From: an uncultured Collinsella sp. | Lineage (GTDB): Bacteria > Actinomycetota > Coriobacteriia > Coriobacteriales > Coriobacteriaceae | Reading direction: 5' to 3' | Assembly (NCBI GenBank): GCA_958427975.1 | Contig: CAUAEH010000049.1 | Location: forward strand, 1 to 15,660 | Length of the DNA: 15,660 nt | Shown here: positions 1 through 6,966 of the stretch, piece after piece | Numbering within the stretch: the first letter of the stretch is position 1 | Layout of the letters: each line of letters starts with the position of its first letter | Made by a program: the position numbers and the translations under genes | The notes under the pieces: model-generated | What the model was told of the DNA's origin: nothing | What the model saw: only the letters and a program-made list of their open reading frames with translations | Database searches by the model: none

Positions 1-228
1 GTGCTCGTCAACGTGCATTCGGACAACAAGGCCGGCCTGGACGATTGCCAGCCCATTTGGGACGCCGTCGCTGCCGCCGAGAAGGAGCTCAACGGTCGCG
101 GCCGCATCTTGGTGCGCCCGAGCGGTACCGAGCCGCTGGTTCGCGTTATGGCCGAGGCCGAGACGCACGAGCTGACCCAGCGTGTTGTCGACGACATCGT
201 CGAGGTTGTCAAGCGCGAACTTCCCTAA
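1..228 (+). CDS. glmM: Phosphoglucosamine mutase, C-terminal fragment (cut by window edge)
   Basis: This is the last 75 codons of GlmM, which interconverts glucosamine-6-phosphate and glucosamine-1-phosphate on the route to UDP-GlcNAc and peptidoglycan. The visible part matches the C-terminal phosphate-binding domain of alpha-D-phosphohexomutases: the signature GRILVRPSGTEPLVRVMAEA lies at about residues 33-52 of the fragment, and RPSGTEP is the loop that grips the substrate phosphate. The GTG at base 1 need not be the start, since the catalytic serine and metal-binding domains must lie upstream of the window. The reading frame ends in TAA at 226-228. The nearby EIIA(Glc)-like gene and nagB fit an amino-sugar neighbourhood. 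A related phosphomannomutase or phosphoglucomutase cannot be fully excluded from the tail alone, but sequence and context favour GlmM. Confidence 0.88.
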   Translation: MLVNVHSDNKAGLDDCQPIWDAVAAAEKELNGRGRILVRPSGTEPLVRVMAEAETHELTQRVVDDIVEVVKRELP

Positions 229-258
229 TGGTCAATAACGGGTGCCAAGTGGTAAACT
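229..258 (+). promoter_or_regulatory. Weak candidate promoter for the PTS IIA gene
   Basis: TGGTCA at 229-234 and TAAACT at 253-258 are separated by 18 bp and each match four of six positions of the sigma-70 consensus. They lie in the 71-bp gap after glmM, about 40 bp before the IIA start. The match is weak, and the IIA gene could equally be read from a glmM transcript. Confidence 0.25.
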
Positions 259-299
259 GTTAAGGCTATTTTGATTGATTGGTATGTCCGAGGGGGAGC

Positions 300-797
300 A
301 TGTTCACTAAAGTCCTGAGGTCTTTTGGTATGCGTGGTCGAGTCCTTACGCTGGATGCTCCCATCTCGGGCGACGTCATTCCGTTGTCGGAGGTCAATGA
401 CCAGACGTTTGCCACCGGCCTTTTGGGCCAGGGCGTGGCGATTCAGCCTACCGGCACGCGCGTGATTGCGCCGGCAGACGCCAAGGTCGAGGCCATTTTT
501 CCCACGGGACACGCCGTTGCGCTCAACACGGTCGATGGCCTAGACGTGCTCATTCACGTTGGTTTGGACACTGTTCAGCTCGAGGGCAAGCACTTTACCG
601 TACATGCGCAAGTGGGCGACATCGTCCATAAGGGCGATGTGCTCATCGAGTTCGATCGCGAGGCAATTGCTGCCGAGGGCTACGATGTGACGGTTCCCAT
701 CTTGGTGTGTAACTCCGTTGAGTTCTCGAGCATCAAGGGTTCCGTTGGCGAGCATGTCGAGGAGATGGACCAGCTTATCGTCGCGCGTGAGCGCTAG
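300..797 (+). CDS. PTS system glucose-type EIIA component (free-standing)
   Basis: A 165-aa cytosolic phosphocarrier of the EIIA(Glc)/Crr family, which accepts phosphate from HPr and passes it to an EIIB domain during sugar uptake. Seen: the family beta-barrel pattern with LDAPISGDVIPL near residue 18, GQGVAIQPTG at 43-52 and APADAKVEAIFPTGHA at 57-72. His71 (in GHAVAL) and His86 (in VLIHVGLDTV) correspond to the two active-site histidines; the second is the phosphorylated one. The length is normal for a single-domain IIA protein. I chose ATG at 300 because it follows AGGGGGAG closely; a TTG at 279 would add seven residues (MVCPRGS) foreign to the family. No IIB or IIC domain is in the window, so the sugar is unknown; glmM and nagB on either side hint at amino sugars, and a global regulatory role like that of Crr is also possible. 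Confidence 0.93.
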   Translation: MFTKVLRSFGMRGRVLTLDAPISGDVIPLSEVNDQTFATGLLGQGVAIQPTGTRVIAPADAKVEAIFPTGHAVALNTVDGLDVLIHVGLDTVQLEGKHFTVHAQVGDIVHKGDVLIEFDREAIAAEGYDVTVPILVCNSVEFSSIKGSVGEHVEEMDQLIVARER

Positions 798-839
798 TCG
801 CTCCGCTTGGCCTTTAGCCTACAATTCAAACACGTTTAT

Positions 840-869
840 GGAGGGCGCCCTTGAAAGAGGGCGCCCTCC
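840..869 (+). repeat. 11-bp perfect inverted repeat, terminator-like hairpin without T-tract
   Basis: GGAGGGCGCCC (840-850) pairs perfectly with GGGCGCCCTCC (859-869) across an 8-nt loop. It lies 43 bp after the IIA stop. No T-run follows on either strand, so it is either an atypical terminator or RNA-stabilising stem, or a protein site. Each arm contains the self-complementary GGGCGCCC, so GAGGGCGCCCT is also repeated directly at 841 and 857. Confidence 0.6.
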
Positions 870-1069
870 GTGGCAAGATGGGAAACGTCCGAGGCTAAAC
901 AGCTTTGGGTCACCGTGGACGGGCAGGGGCCTCGACGCGGTTAGACACGAGACACATACATTACGCGACCTCGCCCTGGTGGCCGCACACGTTGGTTGCG
1001 GCCGACGCGGGCCGCGGGCAAGTGCTTGTAAGGGGAGCCTTGCCTCTCTTGTACGAGAAAGGACGCGTA
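870..1069 (+). other. nagB upstream region with a small hairpin
   Basis: These 200 bp hold no convincing gene; the reading frame that runs into nagB from 905 lacks family similarity and a ribosome-binding site. GGCCGCA at 981-987 pairs with TGCGGCC at 997-1003 (9-nt loop), and GC-rich complementary tracts follow up to 1052. AAAGGA at 1058-1063 is the nagB ribosome-binding site, six bases before the ATG. I find no clear -35/-10 pair and no recognisable riboswitch. Confidence 0.4.
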
Positions 1070-1798
1070 ATGAAGATTATTAAAGCTAAAGACTACGAGG
1101 ATATGAGCCGCAAGGCCGCTAATATCATCTCGGCCCAGGTTATCCTCAAGCCCGATTGCGTGTTGGGTCTTGCCACCGGCTCCACCCCGATTGGTGCTTA
1201 CAAACAGCTCGCTGCTTGGTACGAGAAGGGCGACATCGACTTCGCCGAGGTCAGCACCTATAACCTGGACGAGTATCGTGGTCTTTCGCACGACGATCCC
1301 CAGAGCTATCACTACTTTATGCGTGAGAACTTCTTCGATCACATCAATATCGACCTGAACAACACGCACGTGCCCGATGGCTCCAACCCCGATGCCGCCG
1401 CTGCCTGCTCCGAGTACGACAAGATCGTCGCTGCCGCCGGTTACCCGGATCTGCAGCTGCTCGGCATTGGTAATAACGGCCATATCGGCTTCAACGAGCC
1501 CGATGACCACTTCTCCAAGGGTACGCACTGCGTCGACCTGACCGAGAGCACCATTCAGGCCAACAGCCGCCTGTTCGACAGCATCGACGATGTACCCCGT
1601 CAGGCTTACACCATGGGCACTCAGACCATCATGTATGCCCGCATGATCCTGGTTGTCGCCAACGGTGAGGCCAAGGCTCAGGCCGTGCACGATATGTGCT
1701 ATGGTCCGGTTACGCCCAAGTGCCCGGCTTCGATCCTGCAGCTGCACACCAACTGCGTCGTCGTTGCTGACGAGTCCGCTCTTTCGCTCTGCGAGTAA
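1070..1798 (+). CDS. nagB: Glucosamine-6-phosphate deaminase
   Basis: NagB converts glucosamine-6-phosphate to fructose-6-phosphate and ammonia, the committed step of amino-sugar catabolism in the cytosol. The 242-aa product shows GLATGSTP (33-40), YNLDEYRGL (64-72, with Asp67 matching the catalytic aspartate of the family) and GIGNNGHIGFNEP (132-144) with His138 and Glu143 as catalytic partners. E. coli has Asp where residue 136 here is Asn; Bacillus NagB also has Asn, so this is a known variation. The protein is shorter than E. coli NagB (266 aa) and matches the short form without the C-terminal extension. I chose ATG at 1070 for its ribosome-binding site and the family-typical N-terminus MKIIKA. 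It is followed by its own terminator, so it probably ends the transcript. Confidence 0.96.
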   Translation: MKIIKAKDYEDMSRKAANIISAQVILKPDCVLGLATGSTPIGAYKQLAAWYEKGDIDFAEVSTYNLDEYRGLSHDDPQSYHYFMRENFFDHINIDLNNTHVPDGSNPDAAAACSEYDKIVAAAGYPDLQLLGIGNNGHIGFNEPDDHFSKGTHCVDLTESTIQANSRLFDSIDDVPRQAYTMGTQTIMYARMILVVANGEAKAQAVHDMCYGPVTPKCPASILQLHTNCVVVADESALSLCE

Positions 1799-1827
1799 CG
1801 CGACCAAGCGATCTTACAGAGCTTTTT

Positions 1828-1857
1828 AAAAGGCCCTCGCTTTGCGGGGGCCTTTTT
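1828..1857 (+). terminator. Intrinsic terminator after nagB
   Basis: AAAAGGCCCTCGC (1828-1840) pairs with GCGGGGGCCTTTT (1844-1856) over a TTT loop; all 13 positions pair if one T-G wobble is allowed. The stem runs into five T at 1853-1857, 30 bp after the nagB stop. Confidence 0.92.
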
Positions 1858-1998
1858 AGTGGACATGGGCCGTGTGCATGCATGACGGAAACCTTGCCGC
1901 ATGCTTGACTGGTGGGTTCTAAATCATTCGATTCATTCTATAGCAGATTCTATGCACAATTACTACCATAGAGTCGCAGGCGGTAGCGAGGAGTAGGC

Positions 1999-2012
1999 GA
2001 GTTGCGCAACTC
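1999..2012. promoter_or_regulatory. 14-bp perfect palindrome, possible operator
   Basis: GAGTTGCGCAACTC is fully self-complementary and is followed by an AT-rich run (AAATAATAATA). Perfect palindromes of this length in front of a regulator gene are typical of dimeric repressor sites. No binding protein can be assigned. Confidence 0.4.
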
Positions 2013-2197
2013 AAATAATAATAGCCGACTGCGCCACACTGCAAATGGGATGGGACATGCTGGCAAGCGCATTGACCTGCGCAAAGACCTATTGGTCGGG
2101 GGATAAGTTACCATCGGGCCTCGCTGTACAAAAACTTGCCAAACACGTACCGGCAGACAACCAAAAAACTCTATGTCGCGCTATTCACGGGGTGGCT

Positions 2198-2231
2198 CAT
2201 ATGGTCCTGCAGTTACGGTGTCCATATGGTC
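2198..2231 (+). repeat. Direct repeat CATATGGTC x2 before the regulator start
   Basis: Identical nine-mers at 2198-2206 and 2223-2231, 25 bp start to start, end 16 bp before the regulator ATG. SARP-type activators usually bind short direct repeats near promoters, so self-control is a possible reading. The spacing is not the classic 11 or 22 bp, and chance is not excluded. Confidence 0.35.
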
Positions 2232-2247
2232 GAGTTGAGGAGCAGGC

Positions 2248-5244
2248 ATGGAAAACGATCTGGGCAATACGGACGACCTCGAGTTGATGCCGACGGGCGG
2301 CGGCTATATGGTGCGGCGCGATCGCTTGATGAACGAGCTCATCGTTAAAGGGCGCAAGGCGGGAATTGTTTTGCTTTACGCGCCCGACGGGTTTGGTAAG
2401 ACGTCGGTGTTGCTGCAATATGTGCAGGAGGTTAAATCGGACCCCACGCGAGGGCCGGTTCGGATTATCGAGGCCGAGCGCGCGATTGGACGCGAGCTCT
2501 TTATGCAGCTCGAGGTTGTCGCCGATGAGCTTAAGGACAAACCTCATTCGCTCGTTGCGATCGACAACGTGCCCAATCTCGAGCAGCACGAAACCGAGGA
2601 CCTCATCGATCGAATCCGCAGCTTACGTGCTATGGGGACAGGGGTCTTTATTGCTTGCCGCCCCTCAAACCGATTGCTTATCCACGGGCTGGGCGATTCT
2701 GTAAAAGTCAATGCGCAGATGCTCAAGGTGCACGCCTATGAGTATTCGTCATGGGCCACGGCGTTCTCAATCAGCACATCGCTCGATTTTTATCGGCTCA
2801 CGCAAGGCGTACCCGAGCTGGTATCGGCCCTGCAGACGGGAATGTATGGACAGGGCGATGTTGCCGGGTTGCTCGAGAACGAAATCGTCAACGTGTACGG
2901 TGCGGCGCTGGCCGATCTTGCATCGTTCGAGAACAACCTGTTGTTTACCATTGCCTGCTTGATGGTGCTGATGGGCGAGGGTCGCATCGCGGAGCTAGAG
3001 GCGTGCGGTGTGAGACTTTCGATGGTCGACCAGTCCATCTTTGTGCGCGATTATCCGATTTTTGGCGTAGATCCGTCTGATCGCACCTTTAGATGTTTGG
3101 GTGATAAGGACAATGCGCGTCTGAGGTTGCGAAAGCTTGTTGCCGAGATCCGTCCCGAACTAGTATCGCGGGCTGCTCGCATTTTGATTAAGGCAGGCCG
3201 ATGCGATTTGGCCATGGACCTGGCTGATGCGTTCTTGGACCGTCGTGTGGTGTTGGAGCTAGCCGGGCAGTATGGGGCCGATCTTGCCCTGACCGGGCAT
3301 GGAGGGGACATTTGCCGCGCGGCGTCGGCGATGATCAATGCGGAAAAGCAGGAGCAAGAGCCGGCACCCGCCGAGGCACTCGGCGTGTATCTGGCGGCTG
3401 TCAGCGTGTGCAATACAAAGCTGGCAAGGTATATGGCGTCCGTTATCGAACGTGCGGGCGATCAGGCGGCGCGTGAGCTCGACCCCGCTACCTGGAAAAT
3501 AGCCCAGGCGCTTACTATCGCCTTTTACGGCGACAATGACCTGGGGCTTCCCGCCAACCCCGTTTTGCAAGAACAGACATCCTGCGAGGTGCTCGACATG
3601 CTGTCCGCGCATATCGAGGTCAAGCGCCACCTAACCGAGCGAGCGGAAGACGGCAATGTTCTCGCGAAGCTCAAGGTATGCAAAGCCTATGATTGCGAGC
3701 TCGACATCGCGGGGATTCTCGTACAGGCCGACCATATGCTGGTGGAGCTGTTCGACGGCTCGTTTACTAAACCCGACGAGCGCGATGACAAGATGGCTCA
3801 GATACTCGAGGCACTCGATATCCGTGGGCTTAAGGCGCCATCCATTTGGTTGCGCATGGCGCTGGCAGCGCGGCGCCTGCTCGCGGGCTTGCCCGTGACC
3901 GACGATGTGGCATTTGGCGAGCTCGACCGCTTTGCGGTGCGTGTTCGCGACAATCAAATTCAGCTGTTTGGGTTATTGCTGGAGGGTTGGCAATCGCTGG
4001 CGGAGGGGCGGCCGGTCAACGCAAAGTTCCGCGCGGTTCAGGTGCTCAAGCTCGCCGACGAATCGATTACGTACATGCGCGAAAACGCATTGCTGCTGGA
4101 GCGCGTGGCGTACCTGCGCAATACGTCGCTGGTATCGGTTCGCGAAGAGGCAGAGCTGCTCGATATGAGCAAGACTCAGGTCGGTGGCTCAGAAGCCTGG
4201 ATCGTGGCGCTGCATCTGGCCGCTGCGGGCCGCGATAGCGATCTTGCTGCCTGGATGTCTATGAATCGCTCGGGGATTTTAGACCCATCGTATCGGCTAT
4301 TCGCACGTCTTGCGATGCATTGCCTGGGCGAGCCTGCCGTTAGGATTCGCAAGAAGCTTCCGGTGCGCGAGCTGTCGCGGTATTCACTACGCGATGACTT
4401 TGAGGGCGAAAGTGAGCACCTATTCCAGGCGGGCGAGGTTGAGGCTGTCGATGCTATCGGCCATATTGAGATGCGCATGTTTGGCGCGTTTCGCGCCGAG
4501 CGCGACGGTTTTCCCATCACGGATAAGATGTGGCGTCGCAAAAAGGCGGCAACGCTTGCCGAACGCCTTGCGCTGGGTATGGATGCCATGGTCGACCGCG
4601 AGACAATCGCCATGGAGTTGTGGCCCCATGCCGAGTTTAACGCCGCGCGCAACAATCTGTATTCGACGGTATCGCGCTTGCGCTCGGCTTTGGGTCCAAC
4701 GCCGGATGGCAAGTCGTGCGTGGTCATCCAAAACGAGTGCATTGGGCTCAACGGCGACTACGTTAAGACCGATGTAAGACTCTTTGATCAGCTGAGCCGC
4801 GAGATTCTGGGAAATCGTATGGGTGCGAGAGGGCCTCACCTGATTGAGCTATGTCTTAAGGTTGAGCAGCTCTACGCGGGTCCGCTGTATGTTCCCACCG
4901 GTTGCAATCCCACGTTCTTTACGCGCATGCGCCACATTATGCAATCCAAGTACATCGACTGCATGATTAGGGGAGCGAATGCCGCTCTCGAGGAGAATGA
5001 CCTGCAATCGGCAATTTGGCTCGTGGAATCGGGGCTTCGCCAGGAGACGGCGCGCGAGGATATGGTTCGCTGCGCCATGCGCGTTTACGGCGCGGCGGGA
5101 CGACGCCGCGATGTTGTCGAGTTATACAGCGGCCACATGCACCACCTGCGAGAGCAGGTTCAAGGTGTGCCCGAGCCGGAGACAAGGCGCCTGTATGAGC
5201 GCTTGGTCGAAGGCAGGCTCAAGCGCGTGCTTGTCGAGCGATAA
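2248..5244 (+). CDS. Large transcriptional regulator: STAND-like P-loop ATPase + SARP winged helix + BTAD
   Basis: A 998-aa protein. The N-terminal ~200 residues form a P-loop ATPase: Walker A APDGFGKTS at 45-53 (Lys51) and a Walker B-like LVAIDNVP at 102-109 (Asp106). The middle (~200-735) is mainly helical, as expected of a sensor or repeat region, with no specific motif I recognise. From about 738 a winged-helix DNA-binding domain begins; RETIAMELWPHAE followed by ARNNLYSTVSRLRSALG is the typical SARP/OmpR-like recognition region. The BTAD domain of helical repeats fills ~842-998. The overall plan resembles MalT/LAL ATPase regulators, but with a SARP output domain at the C-terminus in place of LuxR. 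GAGGAG at 2237-2242 supports ATG 2248. The gene stands alone between convergent and upstream terminators, so its target genes and ligand are unknown; large BTAD regulators of this sort are frequent in Coriobacteriia. Confidence 0.88.
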   Translation: MENDLGNTDDLELMPTGGGYMVRRDRLMNELIVKGRKAGIVLLYAPDGFGKTSVLLQYVQEVKSDPTRGPVRIIEAERAIGRELFMQLEVVADELKDKPHSLVAIDNVPNLEQHETEDLIDRIRSLRAMGTGVFIACRPSNRLLIHGLGDSVKVNAQMLKVHAYEYSSWATAFSISTSLDFYRLTQGVPELVSALQTGMYGQGDVAGLLENEIVNVYGAALADLASFENNLLFTIACLMVLMGEGRIAELEACGVRLSMVDQSIFVRDYPIFGVDPSDRTFRCLGDKDNARLRLRKLVAEIRPELVSRAARILIKAGRCDLAMDLADAFLDRRVVLELAGQYGADLALTGHGGDICRAASAMINAEKQEQEPAPAEALGVYLAAVSVCNTKLARYMASVIERAGDQAARELDPATWKIAQALTIAFYGDNDLGLPANPVLQEQTSCEVLDMLSAHIEVKRHLTERAEDGNVLAKLKVCKAYDCELDIAGILVQADHMLVELFDGSFTKPDERDDKMAQILEALDIRGLKAPSIWLRMALAARRLLAGLPVTDDVAFGELDRFAVRVRDNQIQLFGLLLEGWQSLAEGRPVNAKFRAVQVLKLADESITYMRENALLLERVAYLRNTSLVSVREEAELLDMSKTQVGGSEAWIVALHLAAAGRDSDLAAWMSMNRSGILDPSYRLFARLAMHCLGEPAVRIRKKLPVRELSRYSLRDDFEGESEHLFQAGEVEAVDAIGHIEMRMFGAFRAERDGFPITDKMWRRKKAATLAERLALGMDAMVDRETIAMELWPHAEFNAARNNLYSTVSRLRSALGPTPDGKSCVVIQNECIGLNGDYVKTDVRLFDQLSREILGNRMGARGPHLIELCLKVEQLYAGPLYVPTGCNPTFFTRMRHIMQSKYIDCMIRGANAALEENDLQSAIWLVESGLRQETAREDMVRCAMRVYGAAGRRRDVVELYSGHMHHLREQVQGVPEPETRRLYERLVEGRLKRVLVER

Positions 5245-5275
5245 AAAACGGGCGTCCGAATCAATCGGACGCCCG
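5243..5275 (-). terminator. Intrinsic terminator of the yhbY transcript, between convergent genes
   Basis: CGGGCGTCCGA (5249-5259) pairs perfectly with TCGGACGCCCG (5265-5275) over a 5-nt loop. The six A at 5243-5248 become a U-tract in minus-strand RNA, so it serves the minus-strand genes. It may also stop the regulator transcript from the other side, though that side lacks a T-run. The A-run overlaps the regulator's TAA. Confidence 0.88.
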
Positions 5276-5303
5276 CAGGCTTGCTCGGTATGACCAGCCG
5301 GTT

Positions 5304-5603
5304 TTAGACGAGCTTGATCTTCTCGATGTCCTTGCGCGAGGACTCGCGATACAGCGAGAACTTGCGGCCGATGACCTGGACGACCTCGGCGTGGCAACGC
5401 TCGGCGAGCTCTTCGGCGGCCTCGCGGGCGGAAAGGCTGGAGCCATCGAGCACGGAGCACTTAACGAGCTCGTGCTTCTCCAGATAGGCGACTGTCTGCT
5501 CGACGGTGCCCTCGTTGACGTCGGACTTGCCGATGATGATGGCGGGGTTGAGGTGATGGGCCATGCTGCGAAGCTGCTTGACCTGTGCTCCTGTCAGTGC
5601 CAT
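5304..5603 (-). CDS. yhbY: YhbY-family CRM-domain RNA-binding protein
   Basis: A 99-aa protein made of one CRM domain, the family linked to 50S ribosomal subunit assembly in bacteria. Seen: LTGAQVKQLRSMAHHLNPAI at the N-terminus, then IIIGKSDVNEGTV (22-34), which aligns with the LLGSNGLTEGVL region of E. coli YhbY, and VVQVIGRKFSLYR near residues 74-86, matching NVQVIGKTLVLYR. The GxxG loop of the domain is GKSD (25-28) here, so the second glycine is replaced by aspartate. ATG at 5603 gives the family length; only a weak GCGAG precedes it. A structured leader lies upstream (5624-5666), and a minus-strand terminator follows. The gene follows the methyltransferase by 158 bp with no terminator seen between them, so co-transcription is possible. 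Confidence 0.9.
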   Translation of the reverse strand: MALTGAQVKQLRSMAHHLNPAIIIGKSDVNEGTVEQTVAYLEKHELVKCSVLDGSSLSAREAAEELAERCHAEVVQVIGRKFSLYRESSRKDIEKIKLV

Positions 5604-5623
5604 GGGTTCTCGCTTTCTATGTA

Positions 5624-5666
5624 TGGGACGCCCCGCGACGGGGCCTTAATCTACGTGAGCTGTCCC
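5624..5666 (-). promoter_or_regulatory. Nested hairpin in the yhbY leader
   Basis: On the plus strand, TGGGAC (5624-5629) is complementary to GTCCCA (5661-5666) and encloses a tight GC hairpin, GCCCCG-CGA-CGGGGC (5630-5644). In minus-strand RNA this would be a two-level structure ending about 20 nt before the yhbY ATG. No T-run follows, so it is more likely a leader element than a terminator. No known leader class is recognised. Confidence 0.4.
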
Positions 5667-5761
5667 ACGATAGCGCAGGAACGGCGCGGTGTGGGGCGCG
5701 TTTGCCCAGTTCAAAAAGAATGCGGATGCCGAGTGAGTGGGCGGCGTGGGCTGCGAACAGG

Positions 5762-6748
5762 CTATGAGCTGGGCGCAGAGACCGGCTCCCATGCAATAAA
5801 CGCCCAACGGACCTTGCGGACGTGGTCGAGCATATAGCGTCCCTGCGGCACGCCCTTGGAGCCCGGCTCACCGGCATGGGGGTTCTCAATCATGTGTTGA
5901 GCGATGTAGTCGCGCAGACGGTCGACCTTATCCTCGTTGCCATGCTCAAGCATGCGGGAAAAGTCCGCCACGCCCGCTTCAAGGCTGTCGAAGGTATCGC
6001 GACGAGGCGATTCAAAGTACGTAACCTGCGGCAGCGCACCCATCTGAATAAGGATGTTAAAGGCATACACAAAACCATTACTGCAGGTAACCGAGGCACC
6101 GATGGCGTTCATCAGGTGCAGATCATAGCGCGGGCTGGAGTTAGCGACCATCGTGACAGCACAACGCCGACGAGCCGTACGGTCAAGCTTGGCAAGTGCG
6201 CCTTTTAGGTTGGTCGTGGTGACAGAGCGACTGGCAAAGGCAACATCCACCGCTTTCGCGACCGGTCCAACCAAATCCCAATCATCATCCCAAGCAAGCT
6301 CAAGCGGCGTTATGCGCCTCTCGAGCCCGTAATACTCAATGCCGGCATCAAGCGTGCCCAGCATAGCGGGGGAGAAATCAGCGGCAATCACAGGATGCCC
6401 AGCCTGAGCAAGCGGAATAGCAATCGACCCAGCCCCACATCCCATATCCAGCGCCGACTCACCAGGCTCAAGAGCCAGCAATTTCATAAAATCCCGGGCA
6501 TACGGAGCAGTCTCCAGTGGACGAAAATGCCGAGCCCGCTTATCCCATTCAAAAGAATCATCAGCCCGATGCCGAGCGGCCTGCAGACGCATCCATTCGC
6601 CATTCCAATCCGCAGAAAGCAGCTCAGAACGAGTATCCCCATCAACCACGGGCCAACCTCCTAGCAACAAAAAAGCGACTCCCCCCAAAAGAAGAGCCGC
6701 AACCAGCATATACCAGAAAAGAACCGTTCCAATGCCAAACCGCCGCAC
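5762..6748 (-). CDS. SAM-dependent methyltransferase with N-terminal transmembrane anchor
   Basis: A class I Rossmann-fold methyltransferase of unknown substrate. From a GTG start at 6748 it has 328 aa: RRFGIG followed by a hydrophobic stretch of about 25 residues (~7-31, ending LLLGG) that looks like a membrane anchor, then the SAM-binding motif I ALDMGCGAGSIAI (99-111) and AADFSPAML, the acidic post-II strand. The start is uncertain: the frame stays open to an ATG at 6877, but the extra residues are translated from the inverted repeat at 6816-6949 and are unlikely to be protein. TTG 6781, GTG 6748 and ATG 6709 are the other options, and none has a good ribosome-binding site. A start at ATG 6592 would remove the anchor altogether. 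Base use in 6390-6740 is unusually C- and A-rich on the plus strand compared with neighbouring genes, a possible sign of acquisition or low expression. Confidence 0.75.
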   Translation of the reverse strand: MRRFGIGTVLFWYMLVAALLLGGVAFLLLGGWPVVDGDTRSELLSADWNGEWMRLQAARHRADDSFEWDKRARHFRPLETAPYARDFMKLLALEPGESALDMGCGAGSIAIPLAQAGHPVIAADFSPAMLGTLDAGIEYYGLERRITPLELAWDDDWDLVGPVAKAVDVAFASRSVTTTNLKGALAKLDRTARRRCAVTMVANSSPRYDLHLMNAIGASVTCSNGFVYAFNILIQMGALPQVTYFESPRRDTFDSLEAGVADFSRMLEHGNEDKVDRLRDYIAQHMIENPHAGEPGSKGVPQGRYMLDHVRKVRWAFIAWEPVSAPSS

Positions 6749-6815
6749 CAGCCAAGTGGTGCAGGAGCGAAGCAACTGCAACCGGGATAGACCCCAACTG
6801 AGGTCCCGTTGTGCG

Positions 6816-6949
6816 GGAGCCCCGGGGAGGGCAAATATATAAGGTCGATCGCGAGTTCCGCACGAGCCGGAGAGCACTTAATGTGCTCTCCGTGCGAGTC
6901 AGGACTGTCCGAGCAGGCGACCTTATATATTTGCCCTCCCCGGGGCTCC
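6816..6949. repeat. 134-bp element with perfect 32-bp inverted arms and an inner hairpin
   Basis: The arm at 6816-6847, starting GGAGCCCCGGGGAGGG and ending TATATAAGGTCG, is the exact reverse complement of 6918-6949. The 70-bp interior holds a second hairpin, GGAGAGCAC (6869-6877) / GTGCTCTCC (6883-6891), with a 5-nt loop, flanked by GCAC/GTGC that extends it past a bulge. The element starts 17 bp after the UPF0210 stop and reaches into the potential 5' end of the methyltransferase frame. No clear target-site duplication is seen at its borders and no T-tract follows. It could be a MITE/REP-like mobile unit, an RNA-processing or transcription-stop structure, or both. Confidence 0.85.
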
Positions 6950-6966
6950 TCGCCAGTCCCCCTCAG

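Larger units (their letters stand above)
1858..2247 (+). other. Long intergenic region upstream of the SARP-type regulator
   Basis: About 390 bp between the nagB terminator and the regulator gene, AT-richer than its flanks. A short reading frame at 2045-2287 overlaps the regulator start, has no ribosome-binding site and looks like nothing known. The region contains the palindrome at 1999-2012 and the CATATGGTC pair at 2198-2231, and ends in a good ribosome-binding site (GAGGAG, 2237-2242). TTGACT at 1905 is -35-like, but no matching -10 stands at normal spacing. Confidence 0.5.

Noticed and set aside
2045..2287. 80-codon plus-strand frame before the regulator
   Set aside because: No ribosome-binding site, no recognisable sequence, and it overlaps the true start of the regulator in another frame.
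6816..6949. Simple rho-independent terminator for the UPF0210 gene
   Set aside because: Stem arms of 32 bp with a 70-bp interior and no T-tract do not fit an intrinsic terminator, although it may still stop or process transcripts.
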